Positions 24,685-32,902 of a stretch of 40,547 nt of DNA are shown piece by piece; the first letter of the stretch is position 1; every line of letters begins with the position of its first letter. The stretch comes from Pseudomonadota bacterium (lineage in GTDB: Bacteria; Pseudomonadota; Alphaproteobacteria; Sphingomonadales; Sphingomonadaceae): positions 1 through 40,547 of the forward strand of contig CAUJIW010000132.1 of NCBI GenBank assembly GCA_963205175.1, in the 5' to 3' direction. Under the pieces are notes generated by a model. That model was not told the DNA's origin and did no database searches. It saw only the letters and a list, made by a program, of their open reading frames with translations. The position numbers and the translations under genes were made by a program.

Positions 24685-25080
24685 GTGGCGGAACTTGAGC
24701 CGGATGACCGGCTGATCCTGTGGATGCGAGCCCTGGAAGACTATGCCCGCGACTGGGACGCGACCTTCAACAACCGGCCCGGCTACTTCACCCAGGAATA
24801 CTGGTACCTCTTCGTCGGCTGCATGATCGCCGATTGGCAGGGCCGGCCGCTGACCGTCAGCGCCGCCTGCCAGTGCATGAAAAGCGGCTCCAATCGCACC
24901 CGCGAGGAACGCATCAAGAAGGCGGTCGACGACGGCTACCTCGTCAAGGAGCGTGCCGGCGACGACGCCCGTGCCGCCATTGTCCGCCCGTCGGCCGAAC
25001 TCCAGGCGATCATGCGCGCCCATTTCAGCCGCACACTCGCCGAGGCGCGCCAGGCGCTCGACTACCGCAACGCACAATAA
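24685..25080 (+). CDS. Winged-helix-like (MarR-type) hypothetical protein
   Basis: 131 residues from GTG 24685, which follows a strong GGGGGAGA at about 8 bp; the frame stays open upstream through the rpsI terminator, so a longer form is unlikely. The arrangement of an N-terminal helix (about 5-25), a GYFTQEYWYLFVGCMIADWQG segment, a helix-turn-helix-like TVSAACQCMKSGSNRTREERIKKAVDDGYLVKERAGDDARAAIVRPS with a wing, and a final helix resembles small MarR-type regulators, with the familiar basic residues in the recognition helix. No named family recognised with certainty. Upstream of, and on the same strand as, the TonB receptor (127-bp gap). Confidence 0.65.
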   Translation: MAELEPDDRLILWMRALEDYARDWDATFNNRPGYFTQEYWYLFVGCMIADWQGRPLTVSAACQCMKSGSNRTREERIKKAVDDGYLVKERAGDDARAAIVRPSAELQAIMRAHFSRTLAEARQALDYRNAQ

Positions 25081-25164
25081 GCGCAGGATTTGCGGGCATT
25101 TCTGCCGCTGTATCTGCGCTAGTCGGACGGGAACACATCTGCTGCTGTCAAACCAACGACAGAT

Positions 25165-25184
25165 CCGGGCGCCGACGCGCCCGG
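25165..25184 (+). promoter_or_regulatory. Hairpin in the leader of the TonB receptor gene
   Basis: CCGGGCGC pairs perfectly with GCGCCCGG around CGAC, ending 23 bp before the receptor start codon and just before its GGGGAG ribosome-binding site. It may affect translation or be a weak terminator of the preceding gene; no T run follows. Confidence 0.35.
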
Positions 25185-25207
25185 GCTCGCCCTTGGGGAG
25201 ATACACC

Positions 25208-27379
25208 ATGACCCGCACGCTGCCGCGCGCCGCCTCTGCCGCCTCGACCCTGACGCTCGCCCTGCTGGCCGCGCCGATCGCGCAGGCGCAAACGCCACAA
25301 ACCGTGCCCCCCGGCGAAGCGCTCGACGAACTGGTGGTCACCGCGCGCCGGCGCGAGGAATCGCTGCAGTCGGTGCCGGTGGCGGTCACCGCGCTGGGCC
25401 GCAATGCCCTGGCCGACATGCAGGCGACATCGCTGGGCGACATCGAAGCCGCCGTCCCCAACCTGGCCCTGCACGTCGGCGACGCCCAGAACGCCGTCGT
25501 GTATCTGCGCGGCGTCGGCCAGATCGACTCGCTGGCCTTCGCCGACCCGGGCGTCGGCGTCTATCTCGACGACGTCTACCTCGGCCGCGCCCAGGGCGCC
25601 TTCCTCGACATCTTCGACGTCGAGCGCGTCGAGGTGCTGCGCGGGCCGCAAGGCACGCTTTATGGCCGCAACACCATCGGCGGCGCCGTCAAGGTGGTAA
25701 CCAGTCAGCCCGGCGACGACTGGAAGCTGCGCGGCGGCCTGACGCTCGGCAGCTACGACCAGTTCGACGCCCAGCTGATGGCATCCGGCCCGCTGGTCCC
25801 CGGCAAGCTCTACGCCAAGGCCGGTATCGCCTGGCTGTCACGCGACGGCTATGCCGACAACAGCGCCACCGGCAAGGACGACGGCGACAAGGAGACACTG
25901 GCCTGGCGCACCAGCCTGGTGTTTACGCCGAGCGACTCCCTGCGCCTTGAACTGAGCGGCGACGGCTCGCGCGATCACCCCGACACCTCGCGCACGCCCG
26001 CGCGCATGACTTCCGTATTCGGCGTCCCGGCCAGCACGGACCCGTTCGAGATCGACGCCAATTTCAACGATCTCAACAAGCTCGCGGTGAAGGGCATCTC
26101 CGGCAAGGCGGTCTGGTCGGCGACCGACGCGCTGACGCTGACCTCGATCACCGCCTACCGGACGATGGACTATGACGCCCATCTCGACCTCGACGCCACG
26201 GCGGCGGACTTCTTCGGCGTCTTCGTGTTCGAGGACCAGAAGCAGTTCAGCCAGGAATTCCAGCTCTCCTACGAGTCCGACCGCCTGAACGTCGTCACCG
26301 GCCTCTATTATTTCCGCGAGCACGACGAGACCGAGTCCGGCATCTTCGGGCCGGTCATCGCCTTCGTCTCCAACTCGCTCAACGATCAGATCAACCGCAG
26401 CTACGCCGCCTACGGTCAGGCGAGCTACAAACTCACCGACGCGCTGAGCCTGACCGCCGGGCTGCGCTATACCCACGAGAAGAAGTCGTTCGCGCGCATT
26501 CAGGAATTCTTCGGCGCCGCCACACCGCTGGTGCCGGTGCTGGGCACCGGCGCGCGAGTCACCGACGTCGACGTCAAGGCGGACTGGAGCAACCTGTCAC
26601 CCAAATTCGGCATCGACTACCAGATCAACCAGGACGTGCTGCTCTATGTCTCGGCCAGCCGCGGTTTCAAGAGTGGCGGCTTCGACGGCCGCTCCAACTC
26701 GGCCGACCAGGCGCTGCCATTCGATCCCGAGACCTTGTGGTCCTATGAGGCCGGCCTCAAGTCGACCCTCATGGACGGCCGGGTGACCCTGAACCTCGCC
26801 GCGTTCTACAATGACTACAAGGACCTGCAGCTCTCCAGTTTCACGGCGGATGAAAACGGCGCATTCAGCGCGCTGTTCACAAACGCCGGCAAGGCGCACA
26901 TGGCCGGCCTCGAGGCCGAGATGCACGTCAAGCTGACGCAGGCGCTGCGGCTGCGGTTGTCCGGCGCCTATCTCGACGCCCAGTACGACGAGTTCATCGG
27001 TGCCGGCGGCGCCGACATCGCCGGTCAGCGCGAGATGGTCAACGCGCCGAAGTGGAGCTTCACGTTCGGTGGCCAATATCGCCAGCCGATCGGCACCTGG
27101 GGGTACGCCAGCCTCAACGCCGATGTCGCCTACCGCTCGAAGACCTACCCGACCGTCAGCAGCAGCGAAGTGCTGGCGCAGGATGGCTATGCGCTGGTCA
27201 ACGCCGGCCTCGCCTTCGAGACCATGGACGGCGTCTGGCAACTGGCGCTGGGGGTCAAGAACCTGACCGACAAGAACTACGTCACGCACGGCTTCGACCT
27301 CTCGGACAGCCTTGGCTATCAGCTCGGCTATTACGGTGCGCCACGCACCTGGTCGCTGTCGCTGCGTGTCGACTATTGA
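25208..27379 (+). CDS. TonB-dependent outer-membrane receptor
   Basis: 723 residues. A Sec signal peptide (MTRTLPRAASAASTLTLALLAAPIAQA, cleavage after about residue 27) is followed by a TonB-box-like DELVVTARRREESLQSVPVAVTAL, the plug domain (about 45-160: AVPNLALHVG, VYLRGVGQ, GVYLDDVYLGRAQGAFLDIFDVERVEVLRGPQGTLYGRNTIGGAVKVVTSQPG), and a beta-barrel ending in the aromatic signature GAPRTWSLSLRVDY. The plug sequence is of the sphingomonad-like type used for organic nutrients as well as siderophores. The coupled hydrolase 19 bp downstream suggests the ligand is an ester or similar organic compound (inference). Confidence 0.95.
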   Translation: MTRTLPRAASAASTLTLALLAAPIAQAQTPQTVPPGEALDELVVTARRREESLQSVPVAVTALGRNALADMQATSLGDIEAAVPNLALHVGDAQNAVVYLRGVGQIDSLAFADPGVGVYLDDVYLGRAQGAFLDIFDVERVEVLRGPQGTLYGRNTIGGAVKVVTSQPGDDWKLRGGLTLGSYDQFDAQLMASGPLVPGKLYAKAGIAWLSRDGYADNSATGKDDGDKETLAWRTSLVFTPSDSLRLELSGDGSRDHPDTSRTPARMTSVFGVPASTDPFEIDANFNDLNKLAVKGISGKAVWSATDALTLTSITAYRTMDYDAHLDLDATAADFFGVFVFEDQKQFSQEFQLSYESDRLNVVTGLYYFREHDETESGIFGPVIAFVSNSLNDQINRSYAAYGQASYKLTDALSLTAGLRYTHEKKSFARIQEFFGAATPLVPVLGTGARVTDVDVKADWSNLSPKFGIDYQINQDVLLYVSASRGFKSGGFDGRSNSADQALPFDPETLWSYEAGLKSTLMDGRVTLNLAAFYNDYKDLQLSSFTADENGAFSALFTNAGKAHMAGLEAEMHVKLTQALRLRLSGAYLDAQYDEFIGAGGADIAGQREMVNAPKWSFTFGGQYRQPIGTWGYASLNADVAYRSKTYPTVSSSEVLAQDGYALVNAGLAFETMDGVWQLALGVKNLTDKNYVTHGFDLSDSLGYQLGYYGAPRTWSLSLRVDY

Positions 27380-27398
27380 TCCCTGCCCGGTTGCATCC

Positions 27399-28337
27399 AT
27401 GTCCCTGGACCCGCACAGCCGGCGGATCGCCGAGGCGCTGCGCAAGACGACCGACGCGGCGGCTGCCCCGTTCGATCTCGCGGCCGCGCGCGCCAACTAC
27501 ACTGTCCTGTTCAACCAGTGGGCGGGCGCGCCGATCACGCCCGTCAGCGCGCAAGCCCTGACGCTTGCCGGTCCCGGCGGTCCGCTGGCCGCGACGCTGT
27601 TCGCGCCAACGGCCCAGGCCGCGCCGGCAACGCTGGTGCTGTTTCTGCACGGGGGCGGCTGGAGCCTCGGCAGCACCGAGGGCTATGAGCGGACGCTACG
27701 ACAGATCGCCGGACGCAGTGGTTGTGCCATTCTCAGCCTGGATTATCGCCTGGCACCGGAGTCGCCGTTCCCCGCCGCGCTGGACGATGCCGGGGCGGCC
27801 TGGGCGGCCATCGTCGACGGGCGGTGCGGCCGCTTCACGCGACGGGTGGTGATGGGCGACAGCTGCGGTGGTCAGGTCGCCGCGGCACTGTGCCTCAAAC
27901 TGCGCGACGAGGGCCACCCGCTGCCGGCAGCGCAGATCCTGCTCTATCCGTTGCTCGATGCGGTGATTGGCGATGACCACCCTTCCCGGCACCGCTATGG
28001 CGACGGCGGCCACTTCCTCACCGAGCAGGATATCGCTTGGGCGATTGGCAATTATCTGCCCGATCCGGCCGCGCGACCCACCGCCTATGCATCGCCGCTG
28101 CGCGCGCCCGACCTCTCGGGCCTGCCGCCGGCCCTGCTGATCACGGCCGGCTGCGACCCGCTGCATGACGAGGCGGCCGCCTACGCCCGGCGTCTGGCGG
28201 CGGCGGGAAGCACCGTGGATCATGCCGACTTCGCGGGCACCATTCACGGCTTTGTCAGTTTCGCCGGTGAAATTCCGGCCGGACGCCAAGCCCTTGATCG
28301 CGTCATCACGACGTTGGCCGCACCGGCAACACCCTAG
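27399..28337 (+). CDS. Alpha/beta hydrolase, hormone-sensitive-lipase family
   Basis: 312 residues. HGGG oxyanion motif at 84-87 (LFLHGGGWSLGS), DYRLAPESPFPAALDD, nucleophile S155 in GDSCGG (153-158, the usual GDSAGG with Cys for Ala), catalytic Asp in ITAGCDPLHDEA and His in GTIHGFVSF: a complete HSL-type esterase triad. No signal peptide, so cytosolic. ATG 27399 begins 19 bp after the TonB receptor stop, implying an import-and-hydrolyse pair. An upstream in-frame start inside the receptor gene is unlikely. Confidence 0.92.
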   Translation: MSLDPHSRRIAEALRKTTDAAAAPFDLAAARANYTVLFNQWAGAPITPVSAQALTLAGPGGPLAATLFAPTAQAAPATLVLFLHGGGWSLGSTEGYERTLRQIAGRSGCAILSLDYRLAPESPFPAALDDAGAAWAAIVDGRCGRFTRRVVMGDSCGGQVAAALCLKLRDEGHPLPAAQILLYPLLDAVIGDDHPSRHRYGDGGHFLTEQDIAWAIGNYLPDPAARPTAYASPLRAPDLSGLPPALLITAGCDPLHDEAAAYARRLAAAGSTVDHADFAGTIHGFVSFAGEIPAGRQALDRVITTLAAPATP

Positions 28338-28352
28338 CCTCGCGGCCACCCG

Positions 28353-28976
28353 CTAGACGCCGGTGCGGTAGCCTTCCGCGACAAACGCATCAATCTGTTC
28401 GGCCTCGATCTGCTCGCCCCCGGCTTGCCCCGCCGACGCCTCGGCAATGACCCGGCCGAACGACACCTTCAACGGATCAGGCCAGCCCTCGGGCTTCCAC
28501 AGGCTGGCGCGCAGGATCGCACGCGCACAGTGGAAATAGGCGCGCGTCACCGCGATGCGGGTGACAAGCTTGGCAGGCTTGCCACGCGAGACCAGCCGCT
28601 GGCACAGCGCGGCATCGTCGTGCAGTGTCGCGGTGCCGGAGACACGCAGCATCTCGCCAGTGCCCGGCAGCAGGAACAGCAGGCCGACGTCGGGACGCTC
28701 CAGGATATTGGTCAGACTGAAGATCAGGTTGTTGCCGTCGCGCTCGGGCAACAGCAGCGTCCGGTTGTCAGCCACGGCAACGAAACCAGGCTCATCGCCC
28801 TTGGGGCTGACTTCCAGCCCGCCGTCGGCGGCGGTGGTCGCCAGCAGCAGGAACGGTGAGCGCCCGACAAAGGCGATTGCCTGCGCGTCAAGGTGATCGC
28901 GTATCTTCAGTCTGGTCAGCGGGTTGGGTTCGGTGAAATGCTGCCTCAGCGTCGCAAGGTCGGTGATCTGTGCCAT
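28353..28976 (-). CDS. PPOX-type FMN flavoprotein (pyridoxamine 5'-phosphate oxidase-like)
   Basis: 207 residues of the split-beta-barrel FMN family, closest in form to the MSMEG_1061-type group: HLDAQAIAFVGRSPFLLLATTAADGGLEVSPKGDEPGFVAVADNRTLLLPERDGNNLIFSLTNILERPDVGLLFLLPGTGEMLRVSGTATL. This is a flavin or F420 oxidoreductase fold; the substrate is not predictable. Convergent with the hydrolase gene (15-bp gap) and 36 bp downstream of the 549-residue protein, so probably the last gene of that minus-strand group. Confidence 0.87.
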   Translation of the reverse strand: MAQITDLATLRQHFTEPNPLTRLKIRDHLDAQAIAFVGRSPFLLLATTAADGGLEVSPKGDEPGFVAVADNRTLLLPERDGNNLIFSLTNILERPDVGLLFLLPGTGEMLRVSGTATLHDDAALCQRLVSRGKPAKLVTRIAVTRAYFHCARAILRASLWKPEGWPDPLKVSFGRVIAEASAGQAGGEQIEAEQIDAFVAEGYRTGV

Positions 28977-29012
28977 TTCGCTCCCCCCTCTCCGGACCGC
29001 GCCGAACCTGTT

Positions 29013-30662
29013 TCAATACATAACGCTGTTCTTGAGATAGAACTCGCCCGGGAACGGCGGCATCACCCGCTTACCCTCGCGATCGACAAAGCCGCGCATG
29101 ATGCGCCCGAACGCCGCCTGCGGATCGATCACCGTCTTAACGCCGGCGTGCGTCATCATCTGCAACACCCCCAGCGCCAGTTGCAGGTTGCGGTGAGTGG
29201 CACCGGAGAAGTGGATCGGCACCACGTCGCGCCGCATCGGCGGCAATCCTGCCTTCGCCCGCTCGGCGGTCATCCAGGCGTGATAGCCGTCGTTGTCGGC
29301 ATAGGGCAGCCGGTCGTCGTTCTTGCCGGTCACGGCGGTGCTGATGCCGTAGTCCAGCCCGTCGACGCCGTTGATGTAGTGGCCGCCGAGCTGAACCCGG
29401 CGGACGATGCTTTGCAGCTTCCAGTCAAGAATGTCATCGGGCACCGCCCGGCCGGCCAGCCGCATCCACAGCAACACCTGATTGCCGTAATCGAGCTGGA
29501 AGTTGGAAACGCAGCGGTGGTCCGTACCGACGAAGGTGGAGACCGTTCCCCAGAAACGGCGGATGCTTCCGTGAACGTCGCGGGCCTGGATGCGCTGGCG
29601 CAGATAGTCCCAGGTCTGCTCTATCCCGCGCGTGAAATAACGCCGGGGCAGGAATTGGTCGGGCAGGTGCCCGTCGGGTGTCAGTTGCTCGGCCCACCAC
29701 AGCGCCCGCAGTCCCCACCAGAACCCGCGCTCCTCGGCCACCACCACGCCGGTGTAGCCGGGTGGACGGTTGAGCGCCGTGCCAAAGCCGATGGCCGCGA
29801 CAGCATTGAGCTGCGCCAGCAGCAGGTAATAGGGGTCGTCGGTCAGCAGACTGGGCAGCAGCAGGCTGTTCATCGGGTGGGCGAGATCCCAGCTGCCACG
29901 ACGGCGGATACGCACCTGCGCGCCTTCGGTGGCGGCATAGTTCGCATGCCAGCTGTGTTCCGGCGACGCGGGATCGACAACCCGTCCGTTACGCATGAAG
30001 AAGTAATCGCGAAACTGGCCGATATTCTCAGCCACCGACTTGATGGACGGATAGAGCTGGGCGAACCGTTCTTCCTCGCCATCGAGGATCGCCCGGATCA
30101 GATGAGCGTGGAACTCGTGCACCAGCCCGATCTCCGGGCGCTCGCCGCCCGACGGGTTGGCCTGCATGCGCAATCGTCCCGGTGACAGGCCGAACGGCGG
30201 CAGCGGCAGCGCGACGTCCTTCCACAAGCCGCGCCCCGGCTGCCGGCCCAGCCCCATCAGGTCGTGGCGCAACAGCACCCCGCGCCGGACCAGCGCCGGG
30301 ATACGATCATGATGCCAGCGGCGGGCATAACTCTCCCACCGCCACAGCGTCGACCGTGTCATGGTGAGTGACCGCGGCACCTGGCCCCACAGCGATTGCG
30401 GCCGGCCATTGAGAGTGATGGTGACCTCGGCGCTGACGGAGGCGTCGTTGCTGGTGGCAAAGGCGACGTAGACTTCCACCGACACCCTGCCGTCGTCGTC
30501 GAGACAGAAGGTGACGTCCAGTCGCTCGCCAGCGAGAGTGCCCGACTGGAACCACCGCTGCTGGTCGCCGATGCGGCCAAGATACGCCCCGGCCCGAGCG
30601 TTGAGGGCCAGCCGCTCACCGTTGCCGACGAACAGGATGGCCAGGTCGGGTCCGGCAGCCAT
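29013..30662 (-). CDS. Unrecognised 549-residue protein
   Basis: I do not recognise a named family. No signal peptide or membrane helix. The first about 110 residues look beta-rich (ERLDVTFCLDDDGRVSVEVYVAFATSNDASVSAEVTITLNGRP), like a sandwich domain; the remainder is helical with many Trp, Arg and Tyr, for example RPPGYTGVVVAEERGFWWGLRALWWAEQL, RRFWGTVSTFVGTDHRCVSNFQLDYGNQVLLWMRLAG and LGGHYINGVDGLDYGISTAVTGKNDDRLPYADNDGYHAWM, suggesting an alpha/alpha barrel. ATG 30662 has GGGAG about 10 bp upstream. Codon use fits the window, so it is a genuine gene. The VOC and flavoprotein neighbours suggest an enzyme-type role; function unknown. Confidence 0.8.
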   Translation of the reverse strand: MAAGPDLAILFVGNGERLALNARAGAYLGRIGDQQRWFQSGTLAGERLDVTFCLDDDGRVSVEVYVAFATSNDASVSAEVTITLNGRPQSLWGQVPRSLTMTRSTLWRWESYARRWHHDRIPALVRRGVLLRHDLMGLGRQPGRGLWKDVALPLPPFGLSPGRLRMQANPSGGERPEIGLVHEFHAHLIRAILDGEEERFAQLYPSIKSVAENIGQFRDYFFMRNGRVVDPASPEHSWHANYAATEGAQVRIRRRGSWDLAHPMNSLLLPSLLTDDPYYLLLAQLNAVAAIGFGTALNRPPGYTGVVVAEERGFWWGLRALWWAEQLTPDGHLPDQFLPRRYFTRGIEQTWDYLRQRIQARDVHGSIRRFWGTVSTFVGTDHRCVSNFQLDYGNQVLLWMRLAGRAVPDDILDWKLQSIVRRVQLGGHYINGVDGLDYGISTAVTGKNDDRLPYADNDGYHAWMTAERAKAGLPPMRRDVVPIHFSGATHRNLQLALGVLQMMTHAGVKTVIDPQAAFGRIMRGFVDREGKRVMPPFPGEFYLKNSVMY

Positions 30663-30805
30663 GGACGAGCGTCTCCCTGCGGTATGGCGCGATCAGGCTA
30701 CCCTGCCCTGCCTTGGCCGCCCGGTCCACCATAACCGCCCTCGCCGCGGATATGTGCACGGCGCACGGCGCCTCGCTTGACGGGCAATCCACCGCTCTGA
30801 AGGCA

Positions 30806-31306
30806 TCAGCCACCTTCGCGGCCACAACGTTCCTGTTCGGCGGGATCGGTCTCGACCAGGTTCAGCAGCACGCCGTCGGGATCACGCAGACAGACCTCCG
30901 GCTGCGCACGATGCGCCATGCGGAACATCTGCGGCTCGGGTGACCAGCTGGCCCCCGCCGCGCGCAACCTGGCCAGCGTCGCCGCCAGGTCCGGCACATA
31001 GAACACCAGCGCCACTTCGCCGACACGGGCCGGACCGGCGGCAGGCGCCAGGGTCTCCGGCGACAGCGCGGCGTCGATCAGGAACAGACCGACCATGCCG
31101 TAATTGGGGTTTCCCGCCGCGCTCTTCACGATGCGGACCGCCAGCGGCCCGTGCGCCCCGAAGCCGAGAATGTGCGAGGCGGACGGATCAGTCAGCACAC
31201 CCTCGTAATAGACCTCGGTGAAGCCGAGCGCGGCGTAGAACGCGCTGGCACGATCGAGGTCGCGGACGAAAATCGTCCCCCGGATGAGAGCGGAAACGGA
31301 ACGCAT
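30806..31306 (-). CDS. VOC family protein (single glyoxalase/bleomycin-resistance domain)
   Basis: 166 residues. SALIRGTIFVRDLDRASAFYAALGFTEVYYEG is the classic VOC opening; the second half-module begins ARVGEVALVFYVPDLAATLARLRAAGASW and ends MAHRAQPEVCLRDPDGVLLNLVETDP, with a candidate metal-ligand Glu in NLVETD. Role unknown: lyase, dioxygenase or binding protein. Starts 3 bp after the stop of the 241-residue protein gene, a tight operon. Confidence 0.88.
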   Translation of the reverse strand: MRSVSALIRGTIFVRDLDRASAFYAALGFTEVYYEGVLTDPSASHILGFGAHGPLAVRIVKSAAGNPNYGMVGLFLIDAALSPETLAPAAGPARVGEVALVFYVPDLAATLARLRAAGASWSPEPQMFRMAHRAQPEVCLRDPDGVLLNLVETDPAEQERCGREGG

Positions 31307-31309
31307 GGG

Positions 31310-32035
31310 TCACAACTCCTCGTACGACACCAGTTCATAGGCACCTGGCGCCAGCGGCCAGACAAGCCTCAGGAACAGGCAGTCGTCGGCGCGCACCCAC
31401 AGATCGGCCACCGGCCAGTCAGCTTGCCAGCGCAACTGGAAATGATCCGCCTGAAATGGACCGGCGGCAACCTCCACGGACACGCGGCCGACGAACGCCG
31501 CCTCGATCGTCAGCGTCCGGGCGCCGGGGTCTGCGTCGCCGTTGGGCGAGATTGAATTGGTCATCGCCGAGATCGGCCGGAACTCGCCCGGCGCCGTACG
31601 CCCGCGTGCCATCGCGATCAGCGCATCCCCCTGCAACGGATGCAGGCCAAGATAAGGCAGGCCACCGGCCGCCGTCAGGCGTGCCGCCGCCCGATCCTCG
31701 CCTGCCAGGCGCGAATCCACCACGACCGTGTCGTCGCCACAGCGGAACCACAGCGCATCATCGCCCTGGCCATGCCGGACAACCCGACTCCAGCCATCAC
31801 ACGGACGCCACGCGCCGTCGAGGCGCAGCGAGACATCCCGCACCAGCCCCTCGGCATCCATCACGCACAACGCCCGCAGCAGGTGGCCATCGGGGAGCGG
31901 CAGCAGATCGAACCATTCGCGACCCACGTCGGCGCCGGCGGCATCCCGATAGGCAATGCACCCGCGCCGGTGACGCCAGACGGCCATGCCAGCGGTGGCG
32001 CTTTCCTCGCCGTGTCGCGATACTGCGCCGTTCAT
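31310..32035 (-). CDS. Unrecognised 241-residue beta-rich protein
   Basis: Not recognised with certainty. No signal peptide. Two beta-rich halves: about 20-120 (FDLLPLPDGHLLRALCVMDAEGLVRDVSLRLDGAWRPCDGW) and about 150-241, the latter ending IEAAFVGRVSVEVAAGPFQADHFQLRWQADWPVADLWVRADDCLFLRLVWPLAPGAYELVSYEE, a pattern reminiscent of DUF3108-like lipocalin-type beta folds in which a product is 'read out' by a late domain; that resemblance is weak. First gene of a minus-strand group with the VOC protein and probably the 549-residue protein and the flavoprotein. Confidence 0.72.
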   Translation of the reverse strand: MNGAVSRHGEESATAGMAVWRHRRGCIAYRDAAGADVGREWFDLLPLPDGHLLRALCVMDAEGLVRDVSLRLDGAWRPCDGWSRVVRHGQGDDALWFRCGDDTVVVDSRLAGEDRAAARLTAAGGLPYLGLHPLQGDALIAMARGRTAPGEFRPISAMTNSISPNGDADPGARTLTIEAAFVGRVSVEVAAGPFQADHFQLRWQADWPVADLWVRADDCLFLRLVWPLAPGAYELVSYEEL

Positions 32036-32171
32036 GCACCGTCCCCTGCTTCATCGCGCGAAGTCTGTCCTGATGCGGCCATAGTGTGGCAATCCCGCAG
32101 CGGGCAGGCGCGGGAGCGTGGCGCTATCCGGCTGGCGGTGACCCCGGCGTCAGATATCACGTCGAAACGAA

Positions 32172-32206
32172 ATCACCCCCGGCGCGCCGTGGGCGCCGGG
32201 GGTGAT
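32172..32206 (-). terminator. Terminator downstream of the XRE gene
   Basis: A perfect 14-bp inverted repeat (ATCACCCCCGGCGC at 32172-32185 with its complement at 32193-32206) around a 7-nt loop, 23 bp beyond the XRE stop. On the minus strand it is followed by TTCGTTTCG, a modest T-rich tail. Confidence 0.7.
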
Positions 32207-32228
32207 CGCAGGACAGATCGGCAATCGC

Positions 32229-32711
32229 TCAGGCGCGACGCAGCCGGGCAGGACGGGAAGTCGTCGATCCGTTGGTTTCGTCATGGCCCGCGTCCCGATC
32301 GCCCAGGTGTTCCATGACCTCCAGCAGCGACTGCCGGGCCGCCACAGACTCAATGGCCCAGTATTTGCGCACCAGCGACACAGTCTCCCGCCGTGCAAAC
32401 AGCGCCTCGGCGGCCGAGCCCTGCAGCTCGGCATCCGGCGCCGGCTGGCTCTCCATGGTGTCGGTGATTGCTTCAGGAACCAGATCCTCCAGCGAACACT
32501 TGAACAGCCGGGTCATCGCCATCGCCACACCGAAGCTGATTCTGTTCTTGCCGGATTCGTATTTCTGCACTTGCTGGAAGGACAAGCCAAGATACTTGCC
32601 CACTTCCGTCTGTGAATAGCCGGCAAGAACTCGCAACTTCTTGATCCGCTTGCCAATATCGACGTCGATTGTTTCTAGGTCGAACGGGCAGGTCTGCTGG
32701 ATTTTATTCAT
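32229..32711 (-). CDS. XRE-family helix-turn-helix regulator
   Basis: 160 residues. The Cro/C1-type HTH occupies about 18-72: IGKRIKKLRVLAGYSQTEVGKYLGLSFQQVQKYESGKNRISFGVAMAMTRLFKCSLEDL. The QQVQKYE recognition helix is that of SinR-like/alphaproteobacterial HTH_3 regulators. The C-terminal half is acidic and then helical (about 95-150), probably for dimerisation. ATG 32711 with GAGAG upstream is preferred over ATG 32717. Divergent from luxR across 191 bp, so it may control the quorum-sensing genes (inference). Confidence 0.88.
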   Translation of the reverse strand: MNKIQQTCPFDLETIDVDIGKRIKKLRVLAGYSQTEVGKYLGLSFQQVQKYESGKNRISFGVAMAMTRLFKCSLEDLVPEAITDTMESQPAPDAELQGSAAEALFARRETVSLVRKYWAIESVAARQSLLEVMEHLGDRDAGHDETNGSTTSRPARLRRA

Positions 32712-32902
32712 GTGCATCTCTCTCAGTACAAAGGCCAGCGCGCGCCAGCCACGCACCCTCCCTATTGCTTCATGCCTGAAAAAGGCCGTCCCGACAACCT
32801 CTCCAAGTGGTAAAATCGGCGATTGGTCTCAGCTTGCCTGACGTATCGTAATGCAGCCATACTGACCGGCAACGACAAGGGTGTGTAGAGGGCGTTCTCA
32901 CC

